Of a DNA stretch of 20,466 nucleotides, positions 11,501-20,466 are shown piece after piece. This DNA is from Zygnema cylindricum. Taxonomy: Eukaryota; Streptophyta; Zygnematophyceae; Zygnematales; Zygnemataceae. The notes beneath the pieces are model-generated. The model did not search any database, was not told the origin of the DNA, and saw nothing but the letters and a program-made list of their open reading frames with translations. The stretch covers positions 1 to 20,466 of the forward strand of contig JBBHKE010001103.1 in assembly GCA_037447655.1 (NCBI GenBank), written 5' to 3'. How positions within the stretch are numbered: the first letter of the stretch is position 1; each line of letters begins with the position of its first letter. The position numbers were made by a program, and so were the translations under genes.

Positions 11501-14500
11501 TGAAAGGGGGCATGTCACTGCACCTAGTGTGTTTGTGTGCAGTGGCCTCACAGATATGATTTATCTCTTCTTTTCTGTCTGTCCGTTTTTGTCCTGTGTG
11601 TCCAGCTTTTTCTGTCTGCTAGTAGCATAATGATTTTGGCATGTCTCCCTTGCTCTTGAGGACTATAGATCAGGTGTAAGCTATTTCTTTTGAAATCCTT
11701 TTTTTTTTGTAAGGCCAATATAATTGCATGCTTTCTATTTTCAGTCTGTATACCTTTGGCTTTGCCTGTGACACCTTCCCAAAGCCGGAAGTGAATTTTT
11801 GCTCCTTTCAATCCTCTTGTTCATTTTATTCCCAACTTAATCTGACACTGAACTGCCATGTCAAAATCAATATATGTATTTATGCATATTTTTTTTTTTC
11901 ATGAAGATTTTCTTACAATGTGTGCTCTTCTTTCCATTCCAACCTACTTGCAGGCTGATTCCGCTGTACTTCCCTAGAGACAAGGCTGAGGAGGATGCCG
12001 CACGCACAAAGCTGCCATCAGACACCGGAGATGAGAATGGCGAAACTGTTGTGAGTGAGAGAAAAATCAGAATACAAGCTCTTCCAGGAATACAACGACC
12101 ATCTTCACCATCTGTGCAGTCACCAGCTGGCCTTCCAGTGTCCCACTTTGCCAGGAGTCAGTCCGGACTTAGGTAAGACCGGGCATGAGAGACATTCACA
12201 TGCACAGACATGAATGGGGACTGTTGCAGAACAGGGTTACAGTTTGTCCTTGTGAGGAAATTTCAACGTTTATTGTCTAATTATGTTCTTGTGAACCTTC
12301 ACAGCCCCCAGTCCGTTCACTACCAGTTTCTGCTGGCATTTGCAACTTTTTAGTAACAACATCTGGCACTTGTTTCTATGCATTTAGGACAGGTGTCTGA
12401 AATAGACTGCAGATGAAAGCTGGTTTGGCCATTACTAGCTTAGGGCAATTGGTACAAGCTTATGTTGTTGTAGATTTTGCATCACCTTTCGACTATGTCA
12501 GGAAACAAGGTCTTGCAAGCACAGCCATGTTAGGGTAAGAATGGTTCAGCACATATGGACATAGTGTTTGGTTGGGTTCAGGGCAGGCACCTGCGTGTTG
12601 CATGTCCAGGAGCGAATCTTTGGAGGCATTGGTGGACCCCGTATTTATGGCGATGATGAGGGACCCCGACCAGAGACGTCAGGAGCAGTGGGAGAGAGCA
12701 GCTCTGGCGCAGGCGGGCTGGGGTTGGGCACGAGTGATAGGCCTGGGAGGTCTTGGAGGGCCACCGCTCACGTCAGCAGAAGAGGATTCCCTTCACGCTC
12801 GTTTTTTAGCTCGAGCACTTTCCAGCGATCTGCATGAGATTGCAGAAATGAACATTTTGTATGGTCGAAGAACTCTTGCTCTTGTGGATGTTAGAAGTTC
12901 AGGATTTTGAAGCAGTTATTATTGTCGCGTTGCAGCATGTTCAGAATGTTGCTCACTATTGCCTGCTGGACACATCATGCTCTGTAATTTCTGCAGCTTA
13001 GCAGGTGAAATTTCTGCGAGACTTAATTTGTTTTATGATCAGGAACATGACATGAACCTCCACCCAAGATGAACATGAGAGTTTCATAAGATGCTCGTGT
13101 GCAGTTTCCTCCCTTCTTGTGTAAATTGATTGTGCCTAATTAAGCTACTTCATGTGCAAATTTGACAATACAGGAGTGGCAGGTTTTCAATGTTTCTGTA
13201 GTTGTCGAGTGGTAATATGAGGTATATTTTATGCTGTTGGGTGATGCGGCAGGTATAGAGGTGGCCGTGATATTGAAGGTCGGCAGGTGATGGTGGTGGT
13301 AGGAGCTCATTTTGTCTTGCGAGCCATGGATCCTGATCGTTTTGTCCTCTATGCGGTCAAGGTGAGGTGGAATTTTGTCTAAATGTTCATTTGTTTCGTG
13401 AAGTCCACGTTCGTGAGTGATATGGTCAAGTGACCTATTTTGTTTCTGAAATATGAGCTGGTAGTGCCAGCTTTTAACTTATGCTTTTGATTTTTTACCA
13501 AGTTGGGAGTGTTGAGCTAAGGAATCATTTATTTCATGCCATTTTCAATATGTAGAAGCACTGTTTTGCGAGTGAAAAAATTCAAGCGAGATGTGAAGGA
13601 CACTCAGATACATGGGTTGCTACAGACGGCTCGGCTGGTAGCGTAAGATCTATAAACGGGCAATGACATGAACTCTCCTCATTATGCTGGATTGTTAAAA
13701 CTGCAAGGCACAGACTCCAAGTATTTAGATGTTCATTCTGCAACACTGTGACATAACAAGACCCATGTCTTTGCACAAGCTCAGAGCATATATTGTTTAA
13801 TATGGTAATTTGGGCCAGTTTTATTGCCAGTTTATCTGATTGACATGATGCTTAGTTGTCACTGCCTTTGATAGATCAAGGCCTTGTTTGGAATTGTTTT
13901 TTCTACGATCTTGCTCGCCAGACAATGACCTATGCAACAGGCTTCTAGCTGCAGGACCTGATGTTTTCTATCGCAGTGCTATTTCATTTTTGGAGGCTCT
14001 TGTTAGTGTTATCCAGGAAAATCATCTGTTTTTGTATGCGAAGCTAGTGGTTGTTTCATGGACTAAGGTTTTGGTGTTACTTTGCAGGGGAAATGTAGAT
14101 TCTTTTAGCTGCTAAATGAGCGTAATGCTGAACAATCAAATTTAACTTTCTATGTTTATGCGTTATTGAAACCATTCCTGTACACGTCTACCTTAAGGAA
14201 TGCTTGTCAGGGTCACTCTTTGCATAGCTCTCTCGGTTACAAAGTATGTTAAATACTCTGTTTTTTACTACGTATGCCAACGTTTTTTTAATCTGCCAGT
14301 TACTGGTAACCAGTCACTTTTTGGAAATAGCCCTTGGAACTTTCGAAATTGTGTGCTTTCAAATTGATTTGCTCTGTTGTGATATCCATACTGCATGCTT
14401 TGAAGGTACTGGTTTTTATTTGGTTTAATCAGTATAAAGTGCAGTAGATAGCTTAGTGGTTAAGCTTATTATACGACAAGTTCCTTTCGAACAATTTTAA

Positions 14501-17500
14501 ACTGGGCCAACCTTTATAATTCAGTTCATTAAGTTATTTGCTGTTGGCTATGGTCGCCCATCTCTTTTATGATCAGTTCTTGCCATGATTGAGATGGTGA
14601 AAAGAACTTGGGGTACTTGGAATAGTTTTCAAGATACATTGAAAAGTGTGAACACATCAGTCGATGCTCTATGAGTTGACCATTGCTACGAGGTTTGTTC
14701 TCTCTTTTGCTGGACGGATTAAATGGCTCATGTTGGGTACCAAGTTACCAGAAGTGGTTGGTTTAAGGTCAATTTTGATGCTGACTTATGTTTTCAACTT
14801 CAATTGTTTATGTCTCTGCAGGAATTTGAGTCCTTGACACAGAGGCCATATTCACTTGTTTATTTCCACTCAGACGCCCACCTTCCTGTGTGAGTTGTGC
14901 TAGTCAAACTTTTCTGTCCTCGTTCCTCCATCTCTCCTTAAAAGGAATAATGGATGAAATATATATTTTTTGTTGGAAATGTGTCAGAGGACCTTGGGGA
15001 CAGTTCACATTTGGGGCATCGTTTTTTTGTCTATGCTATGTGTAAACTGATAGGCTAATAAGTGAAGAGGTTTGTCTCGATTATTTCCATATACAGCAAT
15101 TCTTTAGTTTATGGTTTAAAAGCCGCTCTTTTTTTCCCTTCTTTTTTCTTGCGCTTCAATCCCTGGTCATCCTTCTAGAGATGATTTTTTTAGGTGGTTG
15201 AGAGCCTAAGCTGGAGAGTAAGTACACCGTGAATTGCTATTAGCGTCAATGACTCTAATTGGGGTAACCCGTTTTTTTCAGCAAATTATCAAATAAAATT
15301 AACTATTGTAAGTGTTCCTAGACGTTATTTGAGGTACCACACTTACTATGATTAATAACTCTAATACAGTGCCGTTTTAAATAGTGTGGTGTACGGTCTG
15401 TCAGACCCGTACTATTTTGTACCTTTTAAAGTAAAAAAGTACAGAAAAAATATTTACGCTGTCGCGCGCACATGTAAACATGCTCTAAAAGAACGATGAA
15501 ATGAGGTTGGCAAATGAAATGGCGTACGATTTGAACAATTTCGTACATGCACATATTTTAGTGTGAAGATATTATGCGCCGACAATTATTACAAATCAGT
15601 TTACAAATTAGAGTTAATGATAAATTAGAATAAATATTTTTTTGGAAAATATTGAAATTCCCAATTAGCGTTAACGCTAATTGTTTCATTACGCTATCTA
15701 TTTCATTACGCTAATAGCGATTCACAGTGTAGTTGTAGACGGAACAAGGCTTAGGTGAATTGTGAAGAAGAGTAGTACGTTATGATATCTTGTTTGTCTT
15801 AAAAAGGATTAGGACATCTAGCTTGCCTCTTATCCTGGTTACGTAAAGGGAAATGCGTTGCTGTTGTCTTTCTCAAAATATACATGTCATACTGAATCTT
15901 TATTTGTTTCTCATACTGAATATATAGTCCAGAAATAATACTCAGCTCTTTGCCAGTTTCAACTGTTCAAGATGATTCTGGCTTTATTGCCAACGATGAA
16001 TGTTTGCTTATCTGCTCGATGTTGTGTCATTTGATACTGTGCCCGGGGATTCGGCCACACATTATACCAATGAGAACAGAAACCCTAATTTTGGTTGGAT
16101 GAAACGCCTTCAACAGGCCCTTGGACGAAAGCATAGACATAACCTCCAGGTCAGACGGAAACATGGTGTTGCTTATGCTGAAACTTTCCAGTAGGCATTT
16201 AACTTGGTCATTTTTATATCCAGGCGTCAGCTCCCACATCAGATTTTTTTCTTTTGTTATTTTGTCTGGCAGTGAGGCAGAGAAAGACATTTTCTTGCTG
16301 TTGTCGTTCTATGCTAGTACAGGGATCTCATGATGGCCCACATACGGCAAATCTACTTTTGTCTCATTCTAGGTGGTCTCTTGACTTGCTCTCATTCTTT
16401 TGTCTCATTCGGACGTTTCCTCAGAACATTTATGTGCTGCATCCAACTGTGGGCCTCAAAGTAGCCATTACCGGGCTTCAGGTTCTAGTTGACGGAGAGG
16501 TGAGTTTTTTAATTTTTGATATTGTACAACACAGTGCTATGTGTTTTACAGTTAGGCGAGTAAAGAGACAAATTTAGGGGGTAGAGATGAAACAGGATTT
16601 TGAAATAATCACCAAAAATGATGATTTTCCCGTTATGGAATATGGGATGGTTCAAAAACAATAATTTTAAACCAAGCTGTGTGCAAATCCTTGCAGTGTC
16701 TGGGCCCAGTTATAAAATCCCTGATTTTTTTAGACTTTGTGTACTTGGGGGATTATTACTAAATGGTGAAACTTATGTAGATGAGCTTTTCATTTATGCC
16801 TCTTTTTCTATCTTGTTGTTGGTTCTGTTACAAGTCCCGTGACATAGAAAATAAAGGCGACATAGCGGAAACTGGTACTTATTTGCCATCATGCTTCAAA
16901 CACTTGTCATAAAATAATATGTTCCTTGAAGTGTAAAGTGTTAACCTAACATCTTCAATTCTTCCACACTGATTTGATCACATTTGAATCATTGATGTTT
17001 GACTCTGGATTTGAGAGCGCCAGCTTTTCGGCCTTGAATGATTTTGACCGTAGAGATGTCAGACCGTTTTTCTCTCTAAGTAGATTGAACTAATACAAAG
17101 AGTCTGGTAGAACTCTGCCTATATATGACCCTTTTTCGCCTCATTATGAACTTTAACCTACATGGAATTTATTTTGGATCCAGAATAGGTGTCTAAAAAA
17201 TTAATTGAACTAGAAAGTCATATGCAGAAATGAAAAGCTGCAGAAGGCTTCTTCTACCTTTATGGAACAGGGTGGAAATCTGGGTTTGCATGTTTTAGGA
17301 CCTCACTAAATCTGCTAGTTGCTTATCGATTGCTTAAGTTTTTTTTTTTTCAGGTTTGGCGAAAAGTTCAATATGTTGACCGGCTGTTGGACCTCTTCCG
17401 CTATGTTCCAAGGGAGAACCTTTCAGTACCAGAGTTTGTATTCCAGTATGTTCTCATGCCAAAATTTGCGGGATAACTCTGAACTATAGGTTTAAGGCGC

Positions 17501-17889
17501 AAAAACAATTGGAAACGCTATGTATTGTTCTCCCGTACAGTATGCGTGTTGTACAGGGTGTCGATATAGCTTTTCCAATTGTCTTCACACATTGAAATAT
17601 ATGATCTGAACTAAAGTTATAATGTGCAAAAAGGTCGGAAGATTCGAACCTGTCCATGTGGATAACTTTGCCAAATCGTGAAAATAATAGGATTTTTTGT
17701 TAGAAAGGATACTGCATGATGTCTGACGTTTCAGGTATTTGTTTCTTTCAAGATAGTCTGGGTGCTCTCTCCTTTTAACTTTTTCTTCTCTTTTTGCGCA
17801 GGCGTGATGTGGAACTGAACCCTCAGGACGTCGTGGGCCTTGACACAAGGCAAAGACCAGACAGGAGACACATTAGGGGTCCTCCTTGA
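8554..17889 (+). CDS. GDAP2: GDAP2-type macro domain plus CRAL-TRIO domain protein, 14 exons, 566 aa
   Basis: Exons: 8554-8853, 9452-9529, 9802-9869, 10121-10240, 10517-10587, 11257-11350, 11954-12172, 12610-12858, 13253-13361, 14822-14889, 16080-16149, 16425-16499, 17354-17445, 17802-17889 (1701 nt, TGA stop). All introns are GT-AG and all phases agree. The product resembles plant GDAP2 homologues (the Arabidopsis At1g69340 type). Residues about 75-245 form a macro domain: KLYLWRG (79-85), AVVNSTNE (93-100), AYDLPARRVFHTVGPKY (143-159), AFGCIYTEPKGFPRE (about 191-205) and RTVRRFLE (213-220). A linker follows with LIPLYFPRD, GDENGE and ERKIRIQALP, as in the family. Residues about 395-540 form a CRAL-TRIO/Sec14-like domain with VMVVVGAHF, YSLVYFHSD, GWMKRLQQALGRKH, YVLHPT and DLFRYVPRENL. 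The macro fold binds ADP-ribose-type ligands and CRAL-TRIO binds lipids in other proteins. The cellular role in plants is not known to me; the human homologue is linked to an ataxia. Length fits the family. Introns 9 and 10 are the longest and hold repeats. Confidence 0.93.
14441..14502 (+). repeat. tRNA-like fragment (possible SINE head) in GDAP2 intron 9
   Basis: TAGATAGCTTAGTGGTTAAG closely resembles a tRNA D-arm/A-box, as in tRNA-derived SINEs. About 30 bases on, TTCCTTTCGAAC is only a poor B-box match. No full cloverleaf folds. It may be the remnant of a tRNA-derived SINE or a chance A-box. It lies in the middle of the 1460-base intron 9 (13362-14821). Confidence 0.35.
15223..15731. mobile_element. 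MITE (509 bp) in GDAP2 intron 10
   Basis: Terminal inverted repeats are clear. The left end reads TACACCGTGAATTGCTATTA and the complement of the right end reads TACACTGTGAATCGCTATTA; both continue with GCGT. TA flanks CACYGTGAAT at both ends, consistent with a TA target duplication. The interior is AT-rich with no coding capacity. Near the right end are a 22-base perfect palindrome (15662-15683) and a direct repeat of TTTCATTACGCTA (15684-15696 and 15701-15713). It shares terminal sequence with the shorter element at 5626-5847. Superfamily is inferred from the TA duplication only. Confidence 0.8.
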
Positions 17890-19009
17890 GCTTGCAAATT
17901 GCCTCGCGACGCACAGGGACGTCATCTGGCTTATTTTCTGATGCTGTTTCTCTAATTACTGTAGGGGAATCTACACATCTAGGGAAAATAGTTGAGAGAG
18001 GCTCATTAAATAAAGGCCAGAAAGGCGAAGCGTTGTATGTGTCAAGCTTTGCCAGTGACTTGCAAAAATGATGACTTGCATGCTTTCTTTAAAAAAGGTG
18101 GTCTCTTTAAGGCTACAATGTGTGTTTCTTTGAGTCTACCAGTGTTTTGTTCTAATGACCACAAAAAGGATAGTAGGTGCCAAGGGATGAGAACCTCTTT
18201 ATACTTTTGTTTGTGATCCCCGTAATTTTATTGTGGGATGTGTTTTTTTATTGGTGTTTGGAGTTAGTTATTGAAGGCTGATGTTATAAGGGTGGAATTG
18301 TTGGACATTTAATGAACCAAGAGTGCATTTTTGAGGTGAGCTGTTTCATTCAAGAACATGAAACCTTGGACAAAAACTTTGGAGTTGCAACAAGTATATA
18401 GCTGTATTTATAACTACCATTGGCATTTCAACTTTAGATAAGTTATATTTCGAACGCGCACGGAATTGGTAAGCGAAAAGCTGTAAAATGGTTTTCCTTA
18501 GCAATTTACCTTAGGCCTCAATCAAAAATATCAAAATTGATGAAATCAATCTGGTATTACAAAATTGCGAGTCCTGTCTAGATATTGGACTTGGCACTAC
18601 AGGTGGTATGTTCTGACCTATGATAACAGCATATAAATCTCGGAGTGAAACGTAGACCAGACTCGGGTTTAGGTTGAGTAGAGCGTAAACAAGTGTCTGA
18701 GAATCATTGGAACTGAGATACCCATGGCATACTATTGTGTAAGAGATATCAAATATTAGGGTTATGAGTGGATAAATTAAAAAAGCATGATGGTAAACCA
18801 TCTGAGTCCGGGGGTACAAAAGGGGTGGCATGGCCAAAACTGAAAAACTACAAGCAGGGCAATAAAAAACAAAGAGAGCGACATGAACACATAAAAGGCA
18901 AGGAAAATAAAAGCACCCACACTCAAATAGAAAAGCACGGCAACTCACAAAACCAAAACCACAACCTCAACCCCACCTCAATTAAATATCTAGGAAAAGC
19001 AACCCCGTA
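17890..19009. other. 3' flank of the GDAP2-type gene and intergenic DNA
   Basis: The first several hundred bases should be 3' untranslated region. Beyond about 18450 I see no gene. An open frame of 145 codons on the minus strand (18511-18948) is hydrophobic, matches nothing that I recognise, and could be chance or the 3' tail of the retroelement that lies upstream of it on that strand. Confidence 0.5.
18009..18014 (+). terminator. Possible poly(A) signal AATAAA of the GDAP2-type gene
   Basis: A canonical AATAAA lies 120 bases after the TGA stop. Position and strand suit a poly(A) signal, but plant transcripts often use variants, so the real transcript end could lie further on. Confidence 0.35.
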
Positions 19010-20420
19010 AATCCCCCAGCCCGGAGGAGCACGTTGAGGGAGTTCCAGAACACGTCGACGGTCCACAACCGCAATAGGCGATCGAAGGAGAAAAGAAGCT
19101 AGCACTCGCTGGAAAGCCACAGATAAACGTTGATGTTAAAAAGAAGTAAGGACTAAAGGTGGAGGGCTCCCAGGTCCCCGTTTCTCGAAAGCAAGTCGAG
19201 CACAAGTACGGAGGAACTCGTCCAATGCAACAACCCAAACAACCAAAGATCTCGACCACAATTGGAATAAAGTCATCCATAGGAATAGGTGGGCATAATC
19301 ACGCTCTTTCGGCTTAGCGGCATCCCGAGCTGCCACCCCAACATGTCAAGCCGCCTCACCAACAACTGCAACCGAAGTAGGGTTCGCCAAAACAATATCA
19401 CCGAAGATACGACGGGCACCATCGAGCAAAACAACATCGATCCGGAGCGAGGGAATAATATGAGAAACCTCCCGACGCACAAAAAAGCCCCCCTCCGAAC
19501 GGCGTCGCGAAAAGTGTCGTGCGCTTGGATCAAATCTCCCACATGGGAGCAACGAAGCAAACGGACACCGTCGAGCTCCAAGACACAGCCACAGGCACAA
19601 ACAAGAGAGCCAAGTAAAGGAGGATGGGGGGGCAAGGCGAAACAGGAGGGTGGTGGTGAACTAAGCAGGTGAGAATCGGAGAGTGGAAAAAATAGGTGTA
19701 GCGAATAAGCAAGACCCAGAACCAGTTCCACCACAAGTGAGAAGACGGGCACGCGAAGAATAAAAGGGAAGCGCCTCGAGAAGCTCGGATTTAATGGCGG
19801 CGACAACCCGATTGGATATCGATGGGTCCTCATGCTCGGCGTGGAGGGTCTTTCAATCACCATGAAGGAATCAGCGACAACGCGCCATAGTCTCTCTAGC
19901 CCCACTGTCTTTCCATGACCTGGAAAGACTAGGACCCAGAGAGAGAACATAAGAAGAAGGTGCCAAGGAGCATGTCCGCCGGGTTTGAAGAAATGTGGGA
20001 CACGGGGAGGTGGAGGGCATCTTGTACTATTGTTCGCACGGCCATAGGAATACGGGTGTACAATCGCGGGCGCGGGGCTCCCCGGTCACAAGCCCCCAAA
20101 ACATCTAACTCACGAACGGAATTCTAGTCATCACCTGTGGGGCCGAACAGGAGTGTGGTCGATGACGATTGAGGAGAGGTGATACACGAAGGACCACCAA
20201 TGGCTATACAATGTCGACAACTCCGTGTATGACGGGAAATACCGGCACCAGCGGTAACAGGTTGTGACACCCAGGAAATTCCAAACGCCTAGAAGCTTGT
20301 TTACGAGGTTTGGGTGGAGGGGGGGGAGGGGAGAAGGGGAAAAGAAGTGCTTCCGGACATGGTCAATAAGTCAAAGAAGCCATGGGAATTGAGAGTGTGA
20401 GAGGAAGAGAAAACGTGGGA
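19010..20420 (-). mobile_element. Degenerate, internally deleted non-LTR retrotransposon with restriction-like endonuclease end
   Basis: Read on the minus strand, fragments in several frames follow the order expected of a zinc-finger/RT/restriction-like-endonuclease retroelement (R2/NeSL-like). A proline-rich start (about 20345-20300) precedes GAGISRHTRSC (about 20250-20215), like an N-terminal zinc-finger segment. A segment around IPMAVRTIVQDAL (about 20060-20005) resembles the region just before RT in such proteins. Near 19600-19505 comes CACG..LELDG..LLRC....HDTFRDAV, a C-terminal Cys-His knuckle. Then RIDVVLLDGARRIFGDIV (about 19455-19390) resembles the endonuclease PD...D core with Ile for Pro. 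FIPIVVEIFGCLG (about 19275-19235) and LDEFLRTCARLAFEKRG (about 19230-19180) follow in other frames. Only about 350 bases separate the N- and C-terminal pieces, too few for an RT domain. Frameshifts and stops show it is dead. GC content is visibly higher than in flanking DNA. Outer ends are approximate. Confidence 0.6.
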
Positions 20421-20466
20421 GAGGAAAACGAAACATGTGTGATGGATGGTGAAATTGGTAGTGGGG

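Noticed and set aside
12859-12910. Extension of GDAP2 exon 8 to the in-frame stop, giving a shorter protein
   Set aside because: A donor (GTATGG) at 12859 joined to 13253 restores the family sequence ILYRGG in phase; the extension has no homology.
16355-16411. TTTTGTCTCATTC repeated twice in GDAP2 intron 11
   Set aside because: Just two short copies in a pyrimidine-rich stretch before an acceptor; no reason to call it a functional repeat.
18511-18948. 145-residue minus-strand open frame
   Set aside because: Hydrophobic and cysteine-rich, with no family recognised and no splice or promoter context. It may be retroelement 3' tail or chance.

Overview
The window reads as nuclear DNA of a green plant, probably a non-flowering streptophyte (bryophyte, lycophyte or charophyte-like). 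The reasons are two spliced genes whose reconstructed proteins look like plant families, uniformly GT-AG introns of roughly 170-1600 bases, AT-rich non-coding DNA, and a plant-type nuclear tRNA-Glu(CTC) gene. The exact lineage cannot be fixed from sequence alone. I saw no bacterial operons, no CRISPR array and no viral gene.

Layout. Positions 1-2825 are AT-rich intergenic DNA holding one intact tRNA-Glu(CTC) at 902-974 and a decayed tRNA-Glu-like copy at 1150-1216. Positions 2826-8054 (minus strand) hold an eight-exon gene for a 350-residue short-chain dehydrogenase/reductase of the plant FEY (FOREVER YOUNG) / retinol-dehydrogenase-like type. All exons join in phase, and the cofactor and catalytic motifs are present. 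Positions 8055-8553 separate two head-to-head genes and probably hold both promoters. Positions 8554-17889 (plus strand) hold a fourteen-exon gene for a 566-residue GDAP2-type protein, an N-terminal macro domain followed by a CRAL-TRIO/Sec14-like domain. All of its exons also join in phase. Positions 17890-19009 are 3' flank with a possible poly(A) signal. Positions about 19010-20420 (minus strand) hold a broken, GC-richer non-LTR retrotransposon of the zinc-finger/restriction-like-endonuclease kind. It keeps N- and C-terminal pieces but has no room for a reverse transcriptase domain.

Two miniature inverted-repeat elements of one family, flanked by TA, lie in introns of the two neighbouring genes (5626-5847 and 15223-15731). 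The longer one carries a 22-base perfect palindrome and repeated ACGCTAA-type motifs. A tRNA-like fragment also lies in intron 9 of the GDAP2-type gene.

How the genes relate. The SDR is expected to be an NAD(P)-dependent oxidoreductase, and the GDAP2-type protein pairs an ADP-ribose-binding-type fold with a lipid-binding-type fold. The head-to-head arrangement allows co-regulation, but nothing in the sequence proves a shared pathway. I found no new multi-gene system. The least explained material is the MITE family and the truncated retroelement.
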